A stretch of DNA of 64,000 nucleotides from Pseudopyrenochaeta lycopersici (lineage: Eukaryota > Ascomycota > Dothideomycetes > Pleosporales > Pseudopyrenochaetaceae), in assembly GCA_003313425.1 (NCBI GenBank), contig NHZP01000096.1, forward strand, positions 1 through 64,000, in the 5' to 3' direction. The notes below the pieces were generated by a model that saw only the letters and a list, made by a program, of their open reading frames with translations, was not told the DNA's origin and did no database searches. A program made the translations under genes and the position numbers. Shown here piece by piece: positions 11,702 through 22,370 of this stretch (positions are counted from its first letter, which is position 1; each line of letters begins with the position of its first letter).

Positions 11702-13254
11702 TCAATTTACAGCGTACCTAAACGCTCCTCCACTTGGAACTTTGTCTAACTTCTCGATAATGCAATCCTTAAATCTCCCTTTGCCCCACTCCATTATCTG
11801 AGCTAGAAAATACACTAACTCTCGCGCATCGCGTTCACGTGTAGTACGCCACGACTGAAGAAACTCCATGTGGAATCTGTCTTCATGCTCGAAATGCACC
11901 CATAACTCGTGTACCGGGCCCTCTGTTACGATAGAGAAACAGAGCATTGGGCTTAATTGCGCCGCCAATGGCGTCGTGGATGGCGATGCGAGTTCCGGAT
12001 CCAGCGTTTGGAAACTGAAGTCAGAATTCGAGCTCATGTTTCGCGCCGCCTGTTGACTGAGATCCTTCAGGATCGTGAGCATCGAAGCGCCACTGATGGC
12101 AGCTTGATTCTGCGCGCTAATAAGACTCCCGTTCAAACTCAGACCCTTCGCTTCTACAACCAAGAAGGGAAACCGTATACCCATGTCAGCCGCATGGGGA
12201 TCGCTCAGTATTGACCCAGATGCCTGATGATCGACTAAGCGTCGCTGGTGCCGTTGTACGAACGCAGTATGTGCGAGCCCAACCGTTATATCTGGTTTCG
12301 GTGTCGATATGTGATAGGGATCCGCAGCCTCGGTGCTGGTGGTTGACGCTACTGATTGTGCATACGGCGGCAGAGACGGAACAGGCCCGGGAAATGCGGT
12401 GCTTGGATCAAAGACGGAAAAGTTGGATTGTGCTGGTACGGAGCAGGGAGTCGGCGTGCCGACACCGTCTTCGTCCTGCATTTCATCAAGCATTGAGTTG
12501 GCGGGCTTGAGATCGGAATTCCAGACTAGTGTATGAGGTAAGCGTCTCGCCCATGAAGCTCTTAGGGACACTCAGCAATCTTACCCTTCTCCGACATGTG
12601 TGTCTTCAGCGCACCCGGCCAAAGTTCCGCTAGGTTCCTCACAAGGCCGTTTAGGCTGGCCTTCCAATCGCCCTCAAGTAAGCACTCGCGTGCATTTCTT
12701 TGCGACTCCGCTCGAAACGTCGCCACTAGCCTAGTAAGGTGCGCGGCGGCTTGTGGACCATCTAATAGAGCCTCTACTCGATCCTCCCATGACTTGACTC
12801 CCAGTATTCTTCGCACCTCCTCGTCGATTGTGGGCGGAAGGTCAGCCAGATTGTCGACAAATACGCCGGCATGGTACATGTTCCGTGTACGGTACGTTTG
12901 TGGCGATGGTTTCTTGCTAGGACTGGGTGTTCGAGATCCGCGAGAGCGCGCATGGCGTTTGGCGCTGCGGCGGCCGCGATCGTTCCAGGATGCGCTCCGA
13001 GGCGTCGGAGGTGCTGCCATTATCTCTGGGTCGCAGGCAGCCGAACAGTTTTCTACCCAGTGCCGGATTGCCTCGGGAGTCGATTTCTGAGTGGAGCGGA
13101 GCGTTTCTTCGGTCAGCACAAGTGGATTCGATGGAGGTGATGAGGATACGTGGTGTGCGCTGACGTTGGGACAATGGATTTTGCGACGCTTCGTGCTGCA
13201 GGCGCTGCGGCGAGAAGATTCCCAGGCGTCGCTCTCAGAAGCTCGTCGCTTCAT
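11702..13254 (-). CDS. DUF7924-type protein with PD-(D/E)XK nuclease-like core
   Basis: Two exons, 12585-13254 and 11702-12525, joined over a 59-bp intron (12526-12584, GTAAGA...CTAG), give 497 aa. The N-terminal third is basic and Ser/Pro-rich (KRRKIHCP, RGSRTPSPSKKPSPQTYR), a likely disordered nuclear region. The C-terminal half has KPDITVGL (residues 300-307) and GIRFPFLVVEAKG (339-351), then SAQNQAAISGASML. P-D...E-x-K (PD 301-302, E348, K350) fits the restriction-endonuclease-like fold proposed for this fungal family, which is common in accessory regions. Catalysis is not shown. Both exons are open with a clear ATG (MKRRASESD). The name rests on my memory of the family; the motif itself is directly visible. 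Confidence 0.75.
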
Positions 13255-13638
13255 TTATGGTATGTACATATACATGGAGACCTATGGTTGAAATACAACC
13301 GTATCGTGCTCGATCGTCTTAATGTTGACGTTCAGCCAAGCCCCAAAACAATTGGGAAAGCTTCGGCAACGGGTCGGGTGGTCATGGCTTGGCCGCTAAG
13401 CTTGCAAAATCTTGGCGCTTACGAATCTAGGAATCAGAAACAAACTTGTCACGGCTGTCTCCATTTTAGATCCCGCAGTGAACCTTGTCCCCACTTCCGA
13501 ATCCAAGATCCCTTCCGTCTCCCCGAGATCTTATCAACTGATCAAAACTCTTGGCGTCCACCTCAAAACGTGGCGATATCTGATGCCTATTTCAACCTTT
13601 TTTCAACCACACTAGAAAAACTTCAACGTCCCTTAGGC
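13255..13638. other. Upstream region of the DUF7924-type gene
   Basis: Probable promoter for the minus-strand gene starting at 13254. No other gene is recognised. Confidence 0.35.
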
Positions 13639-13662
13639 GTGTGTGTGTGTGTGTGTGTGTGT
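13639..13662. repeat. (GT)n microsatellite
   Basis: An uninterrupted run of about twelve GT units. No function is indicated. Confidence 0.9.
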
Positions 13663-15764
13663 TCTATTATGGCCATGCACCCTATGGGTATGGGCCATTA
13701 CCATGTGCCAGCTATGTACATTCTGTTATTAAATACCTGCTCCAGTTCAGAACTCAACTAACTTAATACAGTTGAAGCGGATCTGGGGCCTATGACGAAA
13801 CGATCGACAGCATAGCTGGGATAGACGTTAACGTGTCTCACAAGCGAGCGCCGCGGACAAGCGTGCGCCGCAGTCCAAAATACACCAAAAATCTTAAAAA
13901 ATTGTCTCCTATATCGCAACGTTAGCAATATTAAATACTCTGTAAACTTAAAGGTAGCTTCTTATACTAATTTGCCTTGAGGAACGAAAGGCCTCTGACG
14001 CCTCCCGCCCCTCAAAACTGCAGCCACTTCCGACGCCACACCACATGAGAATCGAATCTTTTTGAGATCTTTTTTCATCTCTCTACGTTACGTATGATCG
14101 TATTGATATGGCGTAATATATCCATCTATTCACGCTCAGTTCCTTACACTTTATCTGAGTTCTTCGTCTTCACCTGCCCCTTCAGCAGATAAATTATGTC
14201 AAGTTTATCGTTATTATGTTAGGTATAGCTGCATCGGCTGTAGTGTAACAAACTTGGCCACTCGCATTCACTCCATCTTTTCTTTTCCTTTCTCGTCAGC
14301 CAACTCTACTGCCTAAGGCATCATTTTTAGCAATCCCCACTCCTACTGCCGCCATCGAACAACACACACGACACCAAAACTGTAGCCTGATCACTGTACA
14401 ACTCTCTTCTCTATACCATGCTATCTATTCCTTAATTCTGGAGAGATTCTTCCATTTTGCTATTATTATACTATTTGCTTCGCCACGCCGGGGAGGTCCA
14501 GTCCCATGCTTCCGCCTCTTTAATCGTTGCTTCGCTGCAATCCTCTAACCTCTTCTCCGCCACAATCATGTTCTCCGGCACCGTGTTGCCGATGATGTCC
14601 CTCTCTCGTTATCCTGCCGTTGCACCTCTTCCAAAAGTCTTTGTGCCTGCAGCTCTTCCAAGACCTCACGCAAAGTCTGCCCGGTCCTGCCAACCTCTCG
14701 CTGCCTAGGTTCGAACTCCCATGGCCCTGGCCGAGACGCCGCTGTGATACCTCGACTGCTAAGGTCAAAAGGCCACCATGAATGTCCAACAAACGTCTGA
14801 AAGTTGGTTTGACGCCTACCCATCTTCTTGTTCACCTTAATTATTTTTCTTTTATTGCTATTGCCGTCTCCTACTTTGCTTCACTCTCACTCAAACCTCA
14901 TATCGTAGAAGTATAGCTCCACCCATGTTGCTCCGCTTAATACCACTTCACATACTTCACTCATCCTAGCTGCGTTCGCTTCTACACTCCCATATCAACC
15001 GATCCTACTATCATCCCGCACCATCGGTCCAACTTCACCCATGCCTGCCTTCAAATTCTGACCGCCATGCAATCTCCGAAAACGCCATACTCCCCGTCTC
15101 CTCTTCCACGCTTTCCAGTACAGCCAATCCACTCTCGCAGACCCGCAAGCATCTTCCCAGCACCGCACGATACAGACAGAATAGGCTGGCCAGGACAGCC
15201 ACGACCACTCGAACATAGCAGTACAGTTCTCCTTCAGCTTCCCACACCCAATTACAAAGTCTAAATTCGAACTATCTGCATCTCGCTACCCTTTCATGGC
15301 ATCTAGGCAGCACTTCACCATCCTCTCCGCTTCCCCGTCCGCTAGCGCACCAATTCATCTGCATCGATCAGCTCATCGTCTGAGCGCCAGGACATAAGCG
15401 TGCGCTAGAACTATATCCAAAATGAGACTCATCACAAAATTTCTAAGAATCCAGAATCCAGAATCCAAGCCACTTACATCTTGATAGCGTGACCATAGCT
15501 AGCTGAGTATAGTGCCACCAATAGCATCTAGAGGCCCCACTTCATTTAAGCTACAAAAGAAATTATGAAACTCTAAATCTAGACCCTACATACATATCTC
15601 ACCACCACCTCAACCACACTTCGCCATTCACATTGAAGCGAGCCCTGTACGAGCCGGAAGCCTCCGTCGTGTACAGCATAGTTTCATAGTATCTCATTAC
15701 CCCACCAATATCTGTCTCCTGGCTGTTACCCCGCCCACTTGCTTTTCATCGCAATATAACAGCC
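13663..15764. other. Gene-poor, strand-asymmetric stretch
   Basis: The plus strand is strongly pyrimidine-rich from about 14200 to 15300. On the minus strand a frame from about 14820 (MGRRQTNFQTFVGHSWW) continues, after a frame change near 14590, into DIIGNTVPENMIVAEKRLED and ends near 14455; it looks coding but I do not recognise it. Nothing else here is supported. It may be the remains of a transposon adjoining the palindrome. Confidence 0.3.
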
Positions 15765-17060
15765 TTGCGAACTGACATCTCATATATAGTTCGCCCAAAA
15801 AAAAAAAAAAAAAAAAAAAAAGATCCCCGCAAGCCCATTAAGGAATCCTCTCCAGAAATAGCCTTCACATCTACATCGCCAGATGCCTCACCACATCAAC
15901 ACGCCCACTCCGAAGCCCTAAAGGCTGCCGGTGGTGACATGTCTATCTTTTTCATAGCATGCGTACCGCCCCTTAACAGATTTAGATCTCCTGAAGAGCA
16001 ACAAATCAAAGGCCTCAATTTCGAGACCATTGCAACAGTCGACTTCCCTTCACCAGCTTAGTTGCACAACCCTGAATATGCGACTCTTCAGCCCAAAGAA
16101 CATGACGAGAATATCGGCTCAGCACCTTTTAGTCTGAACTTGTCTATCTATAACCAACCAGTTATCGATCCGTCAGACTGGAACGATCAGTGCTTCGTCC
16201 TCTATGGGATAGTTCACCCATACGCATTGACATAGGAGATTGGTCCCAACAACGACTCGGACGCACCCGATGAAGCACAGGATTACACGATCCTATCTCT
16301 CATTGTCCGTGATCAATGTTACCAGCCGTATATTCATCCCCCCAGCTTCATAACCTTACATACACTGACTTTCACTTACTTTACAGGATTGGCCCCCGCA
16401 TGTTCAATACAGCAGACTGCTTCCCCAATATCTCGCCCATTGTCGCTTTCACAGGCCCCATAATTGGCTCAGGCTTAACATTACTCCATAAAGACCCCGC
16501 ATTTGGTCTCTCAGACAGATGCTGCGGCTTCGTACAGCTTTCAACCTTCATCAACCCGGGCAACCCAGCCAAGCCCCCTTTCAGAGGTTCCCATCAGTTC
16601 CAGGTCTTCGTGATCTTCCCCATTCATGTGAACCCTTGGATGATGCGCTGCAAGAAGATGGCGGATAGTCCTAACACGCAGTTCTAGGCTAACACAACGA
16701 TCAACTGCACAGGCAGAGTTATCGGTTTTCTTAACCACGATGTAATGCTTCACCCGCCACAACTTCCACAGGATTACGTTTTTATCGTCGTTCCTGACTC
16801 CTGGTCTTTCCTGGAAAGACTAGGTCGAAGTACTATGTCAATGTCACTCTCAGCAGCCTCTTCAGCTAAGCAGTCCTCCTCAGACCCTCAGTCCAAGTTT
16901 CTGTCCCCAGCCAAACGTAAATCTAATCAGCCCCCCGAACCAATCACTCCCGAAACCCCCTCGATAGATGGTAGGATTGCAACCATACTACCATGTAAGA
17001 CATGCTGGCAAACTACCTATTACCTTATTCTAATTTGCAATCCAAGCACAAACACATAAC
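15765..17060 (+). pseudogene. Unrecognised repeat-like reading frame with three Gln-to-stop changes
   Basis: A long protein-like frame that I cannot name. From 15765 it reads through TAG at 16059 and TAG near 16231, changes frame in or near a possible intron at 16310-16385, continues with MFNTADCFPNISPIVAFTGP, crosses a third TAG at 16685, and goes on with GRVIGFLNHDVMLHPPQLPQ and DYVFIVVPDSWSFL. All three stops sit where a CAG codon would fit, the RIP pattern. It overlaps the left palindrome arm from 16617, so the right arm carries the same 3' part (26271-26713, reversed), including the third stop. It may belong to a transposon or a fungal orphan family. Confidence 0.45.
15797..15821. repeat. 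A25 homopolymer
   Basis: Twenty-five consecutive A on the plus strand, inside the frame that opens at 15765. A retrotransposon tail is possible, but no element with a matching target-site duplication is visible. Confidence 0.9.
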
Positions 17061-17423
17061 ACTCTATACACAGAGGAGATATTACTACCGCTAAAGCGCT
17101 CACGTATAGAGAGCACGAAAACGACATTTCCCAATACAAACTCGTCATCTCCGAGTACTCTCGACGAACAACCACATCCTAACTCCCTAAAGAATTAACA
17201 ACCAGCGATAATAATAAACAACAAGCATAATAACACTTCAACACCATTAAGTCCTACCCATCCCCCTACCATTAATTTCAATCGATCTACTCTCTCCGAA
17301 TCTCCAATTCAATCTACGGAGGAAACGACAAGGCCACATCGAACTCGTCAGCCTACGAAGAAAGTATTAAACATTGACTAAATAAGTCCAGGAAAACAAC
17401 TCTGATTGGATCATTGAAACTGG

Positions 17424-17609
17424 TGTCCGCCACATACCATGCTTTCTACCAAGCTAAGCTCGTCAATAATGAACACAATTACAATTACCTAGTACAATTA
17501 CCTGGTACAATTACCTTTACCTTCGTTCCTCAAGGCTGTTCTCAGCTAATCGCCCTGCGATTTGCGCTTCCTGTCTCTTAAAGTAACGTGCATCCCTGCG
17601 TGGCGGACA
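17424..17609. repeat. Inverted-repeat-bounded 186-bp segment (MITE-like), left copy
   Basis: TGTCCGCCAC at 17424-17433 faces GTGGCGGACA at 17600-17609. The interior includes short tandem units of the GTAATTGTACC type. The size and 10-bp ends suit a small non-autonomous DNA transposon, but no target-site duplication is visible. The mirrored copy lies at 25721-25906. Confidence 0.45.
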
Positions 17610-18519
17610 TCCCGCCGTACCGGAACACCAGAATCATGTTCTATCACAGCCACCCCGACAGTGATTCGAATCTATAGATAATCTCGGAATAGAATCTTTC
17701 TGACCCAATATCTACCGTCGCCTTGAATTTATTGCGTTGACTGTCTTGCTTACTATACAATACCACAATCTACAGCGAGCACCTACAACACTACCATCTC
17801 GGATGATCTCGGGTGAGATTACAGTATGACAGAATTGTACAAAAGCTTGCTGAGCCATGAAGTACTCTTTAAAGAATGTATACCGAGCGCAGAATTGTAT
17901 CCAAGCAGCTTGGTGCGTTATAGCAGCTGCCTGTTGTCTCATCGAGCAGGACCGCTAAGCGAGAGCCTACTCGTCGTAGTACAGAAAGGGCCTAGCCGTA
18001 ATTTATCGATAATACTATACCATCGCAACTGACTCGTTGAGAGCATATCTTGGTCGCTCACGTGATGGGCAACGGCGTATGATCCACCGAGCCGCCAGCC
18101 TGCTACGTACCGCTCCTGCTAAGCGTAGCGTTTTAGCGCTAACTAATACTACTTTGAACAGGGAGCTGGCTACTGTTCATACACTTAAGACTTCTGCGTT
18201 ATAGAAAGGAGCCTAGAATGCCTATACTTTAATACATACAGCTTACCACTAATTACTGCTTTTATAAAGAAGTCTTCTTTAGTCTAGTGCCAATTTTCGC
18301 GAGCCCACGTGCGAACTTGGATACCCTCTTATGTGAATTTACGCTACTATCTAGTGTTGCACGATTAGGGATATCTATACGCTGTTCTTCTTTCGTATAT
18401 GCTGCAGCTTCGATATAGTGTTGGCGACATGCACACGTGGTTGGATGATCTTTCCCGAGTATAATGTCGTACCCAGCGCATGCTCTTTGGTACAGATCAA
18501 GAGACTCTGTATAGCAACG

Positions 18520-19275
18520 CTGCTTTGCGAGCAGATGGGCCAGGCAGTATATGCTCGTCAGCGTCGAGGGATGCTCAGGCCCAAGCACCTTCTCATACCG
18601 CGCCAGCGTCCGTCTGTTCATCGCCTCCGCCTCTTCGTACTTTCCCTGGCTGTCCAGCACCAGGGCCAAGTTGCTCATGCTCGTCAGCGTGTCGGGATGC
18701 TCAGGCCCAAGCACCTTCTCCGACAATACCACCGTCTGTCGGTTCATCGCCTCCGCCTCTTCGTACTTTCCCTGGCTGTCCAGCACACCCGCCAAGTTGC
18801 TCATGCTCGTCAGCGTGTCGGGATGCTCAGGCCCAAGCACCTTCTCCGACAATACCACCGTCTGCCTGTTCATCGCCTCCGCCTCTTCGTACTTTCCCTG
18901 GCTGTCCAGCACCATGGCCAAGTTGTTCATGCTCGTCAGCGTGTCGGGATGCTCAGGCCCAAGCACCTTCTCCCTCCGCGCCAGCGTCCGTCGGTTCATC
19001 GTCTCGGCCTCTTCGTACTTTCCCTGCCTGTCCAGCACCAGGGCCAAATTGCTCATGCTCATCAGCGTGTCGGGATGCTCAGGCCCAAGCACCTTCTCCC
19101 TCCGCGCCAGCGCCTGTCTGTTCATCGTCTCGGCCTCTTCGTACTTTCCCTGCCTGTGCAGCACCATGGCCAAGTTGTTCATGCTCGTCAGCGTCGAGGG
19201 ATGCTCAGGCCCAAGCACCTTCTCCGTCCGCGCCAGCGTCTGTCGGTTCATCGCCTCGGCCTCTTCGTACTTTCC
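18520..19275 (-). repeat. Six 126-bp TPR-coding units, left arm
   Basis: Mirror image of 24055-24810. Each 42-aa unit begins GKYEEAE and contains EKVLGPEHP. The units are nearly identical to one another and, as a block, identical to the right arm. Confidence 0.95.
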
Positions 19276-20874
19276 TCCAATCTGTCTTACTAACGCCACC
19301 ATCTCCATGCTGCTCAACGTATCCGCATTCTCTTCCCCAAGCACCTCTTCTAACCTCCATTGATAAAGTCGACATATGCTCTGCCTCGTCTGCTCTTCCT
19401 CTTTGCCACGCGTACCATGTTGCCTTGTACAGCAACTTCGCCCACGTCTTTAGTGACTCCTTGCTGTTGGGCCGCTGTGCCAACGCCGCCCTCGCATGTG
19501 GAAACAGCGCCTGGCATTTCTGCCAGTTCTCGTGTTCTCCTGTGGGGAGCTCTGCACAAAGGCGGGAGATGAACTGCTCTCTCCATTTGTCTACTTGGTC
19601 CTGGCTTTCCAGCCACTTGCGCGTAGCTAACTGTACCAGGCTGTGCATCTCAAACGTCTTCTCCTCTCTGGTAGCTGTGACGGACGAGTAATCGCGCAGC
19701 GTAACAACGTCATCCTCAAAGCCGCCGTTGTTTGTTGCTCCGCTCGGGCTGCGGAGCACAGCTTCATGTATCCCTTGCCGGTCGAAGAAGCTCATCAGCG
19801 ACAGCAGATCTGCCGCCGACTTTCGGGTGTTGTGTATGTGGTCGAACGATATCTGCCATGTTATTAGAACTGAGTTGCTGGCTGCTTCGTCGCGGCGAAG
19901 ATGGCCGGTCTCCTGGTCTAGCAGGCTCATCTTTCTGCTGTCGCTCTGGCGGTACTCGTCTAGGTACTGCCGCACGGAGCACCGCGGCGCTCGCTCTCGA
20001 ATGTAGGCCGCCGCCTGCACAAGAGCGAGTGGCATGTAGTCCAATGTTTTTGCTAGCTCGGCAATGCCGTCGTCCATGTCAGCCTTGTCTCCTAGCTTCT
20101 TGTAAAGCAGAGCGTGTGCAGCCGTATCATGCATGGGCTTGATCGGTATAACGTCGCTGTCTTCTACGATCTGCATCGCCGCGCGCCTTGTCCGGCTAGT
20201 CACAAGAACTGCGCCGTGCCTGCTCGGAGGCAGATACCTCGATAAGTGCCGCTGGAGGGCGCTGCTGCTGTCATTGCCGCTGAGGTCGCAACCGTCTGCC
20301 GTTGAACGCTGGCTGTTGCTTGGTGGTGGAGAGAGTACAGCAGTATCGTCGGCGTTGTCGAGCACTAACAGCCACGGTCCGTTCTGTTTGTTGCGGAGCC
20401 AGTCGTGAACTAGCTTGAACACATCCGCTTGCGGGTCTTTGCGGCCACGGACCTTGACTTGGTCTGCTATCTCCCGGAAGCTCTGCTCCACTCGCGCTGT
20501 GTTGCTGGCATGCACCCAGAAAACCCACGTCTCCGGCGACTGCTCAGCGGTGCGGTAGCAGTGCTCGATTGCCAGCTGCGACTTCCTGCGTCTTGTGTTA
20601 GATGCGAGCAGCAACCTCAACCGAACGACGCTGAACTTACCCCACCTCGCCGAGGCCCACCAACGCGACGCGAGATGCTGGCACAAGGCATCGCTCGCGT
20701 AGCTGGTCGAGCAGCGTTCCGCGAGTGACAAAGTCTGGGTCGCGGCGGAACGGGACGAAGCACGACGGCTGTGGTGGAGTCTCGGGTCGTTCTGTAGCGA
20801 CACAGCTGGTTAGCGCAGCGTCCGTCGAAGCGAAGCGGGCACTTACCGGGTGCAGCAACGTGGATAGAGCCAGA

Positions 20875-20901
20875 GTTGTGTCCAACCTGCAATCCCTGGT
20901 T
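20875..20901 (-). other. PP amyloid motif of the left NLR
   Basis: Codons for NQGLQVGHN, matching N-x-G-x-Q-x-G-x-N; the flanking residues are SGSI. It is identical at protein level to the right NLR motif and close to the NTGLQLGHN of the HeLo protein. In known systems such motifs form beta-solenoid amyloid and pass the signal from NLR to effector. Confidence 0.85.
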
Positions 20902-20943
20902 TCGGTCGCCCGCGAACGTGGTGATGACGCTGGGGAAGGCCAT

Positions 20944-21276
20944 TGTACATGTGTGACAGCAGGTGGGATCGTGCATTATTGCGCAGAATCACAGATTCTC
21001 TCGCGCATGAGGCTGAGCCGTCATGGCTGGGTTGTCGAGACTGGGCTGCCCGTTCAGCTGAGCTGCTGTCGGTTCCTGTCCTTACCGCACTGCCATCGTA
21101 CGTGTGAACAATAGCACTGAGACTCGACTCGTCATCGCTGCTGCTGCCGCCGTTTGTGTACCCACAGTCATAGGCAAGCGTAAAGCAGAAGCACACACTT
21201 CTTGAATCTCTTCTTTACGCTTCTTCTCGCTGTCACGTTTTCATCATCATTGTTGTCTCTAGTCCAGCGGACCGAC
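20944..21276. promoter_or_regulatory. Divergent promoter region, left NLR and HeLo gene
   Basis: The 333 bp between the two divergent ATGs must hold both promoters. The part next to the left NLR resembles the sequence upstream of the right NLR (22240-22370); both have a CCCAGCCATGAC-like block, so the duplication reached into the promoter. No specific factor site is claimed. Confidence 0.5.
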
Positions 21277-22071
21277 ATGGCAGAGACAGCCGGTCTTGTT
21301 GTTGGTGTTGTTGCCCTTGCTGGCCTATTCAACAACACAGTTGAGTGCTTTGAGTATGTCCAGCTTGGACGCACATTCGGAAAGGACTTCCAAACAAGCC
21401 AGCTCAAACTCGACAGCGCAAGACTCCGCTTGTCGCGGTGGGGCAAGTCTCTGAATCTGGATGAGGATGTGCGAGGTACGGCAACGCTTCCAGGACGTTC
21501 TGGGCCTGGATCGACCGTCAAACATGCCGAAGCCTTGCTTGGCCAGATCATAGAACTGTTCGGGGAAGCTGAAGGTGTGTCGAACAGAAACAAAAGTCGA
21601 GCAGAGCCTCAGGACGATAGTCTTGAGGTATACGACACGCGGACAGACCTAGATCCGGCTACGGCGAGGCTTCACGAGAAGATGCGGCAGCTGGCTATCG
21701 AGCGGCAGAACCGGTCTGGCGTACGGCAAAAGGCAAAGTGGGCATTGTACCAAGAGAAGCAGTTTCGACGACTGATTGAGGACATCACCGAGCTGGTCGA
21801 CAGCTTGGTCGAGCTTTTTCCTGCCACTCAGCAGTCTCAGCGCGAGCTGTGCGATATGGAAGTAACCGCTATTGGAGAAGGCGAAGGCATCTCTGCGTTG
21901 AGAGAGATTGCTGCTGCCCAGGACAAACTGTTAGAGCAGGCGATCACGAAGGCTGCAGATAGTGCTGGAAAGTCCCATCACATTGTCTTTTCAGGCAGTG
22001 GTAATACTGGTCTTCAGCTTGGCCACAACTCCGGTACAATGTCAGGTTTTATATTTGGGAAAGGCAGCTGA
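21277..22071 (+). CDS. HeLo-domain cell-death effector with C-terminal PP amyloid motif (HET-S/HELLP-like)
   Basis: Intronless, 264 aa. I start at ATG 21277 (MAETAGLVVGVVALAGLF) because this matches the hydrophobic N-terminal helix of HeLo domains; the longer frame upstream begins only at a TTG. AGLFNNTVECFEYVQLGR and LDSARLRLSRWG (residues about 14-60) are the HeLo signature shared with Podospora HET-S. The all-helical domain runs to about residue 225. The tail ends GNTGLQLGHNSGTMSGFIFG, with the PP motif at 243-251. Known family behaviour: amyloid templating by an NLR refolds the effector, which then attacks the plasma membrane and kills the cell. It lies between the two NLRs, 300 bp upstream of the intact one and on the same strand. 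Function here is inferred from domain, motif and context. Confidence 0.88.
   Translation: MAETAGLVVGVVALAGLFNNTVECFEYVQLGRTFGKDFQTSQLKLDSARLRLSRWGKSLNLDEDVRGTATLPGRSGPGSTVKHAEALLGQIIELFGEAEGVSNRNKSRAEPQDDSLEVYDTRTDLDPATARLHEKMRQLAIERQNRSGVRQKAKWALYQEKQFRRLIEDITELVDSLVELFPATQQSQRELCDMEVTAIGEGEGISALREIAAAQDKLLEQAITKAADSAGKSHHIVFSGSGNTGLQLGHNSGTMSGFIFGKGS
22003..22029 (+). other. PP amyloid motif of the HeLo protein
   Basis: Codons for NTGLQLGHN at residues 243-251, followed by SGTM. It is the same pattern as in both NLRs but placed at the C-terminus, as in known effector partners. Confidence 0.87.
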
Positions 22072-22370
22072 AATCGGTCAAGGATGGCACAAGGTGCAGC
22101 GTTTTGATTTGATGGTAATCAGGCGATATGGGTTTTAACGTTATAAGCTTCAGAATAATGACACTCTATGCTTGCCTGTCAGACAATCATTAACAACACA
22201 ATCAGCTGTATAGAGTTGTGCAGGCAAATGATGAGGGCAGCTGGCAGCCAGCTGAGGCGTCAGCCCAGCCATGACAGTCCAGCCGTGACAGTCCAGCCTC
22301 GTGCGCAAGTGCAGCTGTGCCTCTGCGCAAGGCTCGCAATACCACACAGCCCAAGTCGCTGCCATGTGCA
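22072..22370. promoter_or_regulatory. Intergenic region upstream of the right NLR
   Basis: Holds the 3' end of the HeLo transcript and the right NLR promoter. Similarity to the left NLR upstream region (CCAGCCATGAC, GTGCGC blocks) shows common descent. Confidence 0.45.

Larger units (their letters stand above)
16617..19311. repeat. Left arm of the NLR palindrome (2,695 bp)
   Basis: Position p here pairs with 43330-p in the right arm, with no indel along the whole arm: translated blocks at 16745-17059, 17712-17942, 17826-18032 and 18262-19293 recur exactly at the mirrored coordinates. At the outer border the strands diverge after a shared AATGGGGA (16617/26713). The inner border falls in the first TPR unit just after AGCATG (19311/24019). 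The arm contains the 3' end of the orphan frame, the inverted-repeat-bounded segment 17424-17609, the NLR 3' flank and the TPR-coding half of the left NLR. Confidence 0.93.
18262..20943 (-). pseudogene. Left NLR: PP-motif/NB-ARC/TPR protein (PNT1-like), frameshifted before the TPRs
   Basis: Paralogue of the right NLR. Exons 20847-20943, 20641-20791 and 20585 downward are separated by introns 20792-20846 and 20586-20640 (both GT-AG). The ATG at 20943 gives MAFPSVITTFAG, then the PP amyloid motif N-x-G-x-Q-x-G-x-N at residues 15-23. The NB-ARC domain follows: Walker A is GLGEVGKS, with Glu where Gly is usual, and Walker B is LLVLDNADD. At about 19348 one base stands where three would keep frame, so the NB-ARC frame runs on to a stop at 19205 (predicted 542 aa, no TPRs). 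The TPR array (18520-19275) is intact in another frame and ends at 18262. The gene is either a truncated NLR or an intact one with a sequence error; the break is just outside the identical palindrome arm. Confidence 0.85.

Noticed and set aside
15797..15821. A25 run as the tail of a LINE or SINE
   Set aside because: No reverse transcriptase, no 5' boundary and no target duplication could be found; the run lies inside another reading frame.
18418..19691. Long plus-strand open frames across the left TPR array (and minus-strand ones across 23730-24912)
   Set aside because: They are open only because the 126-bp repeat lacks stops in these frames; their repeats copy the TPR unit in antisense. No domain, start context or splice pattern supports them.
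21202..21276. Signal-peptide-like extension (MNLFFTLLLAVTFSSS) before the HeLo protein
   Set aside because: The extension starts at a TTG, not an ATG, and HeLo domains begin at the hydrophobic helix that follows ATG 21277. A secreted HeLo effector is therefore not supported.
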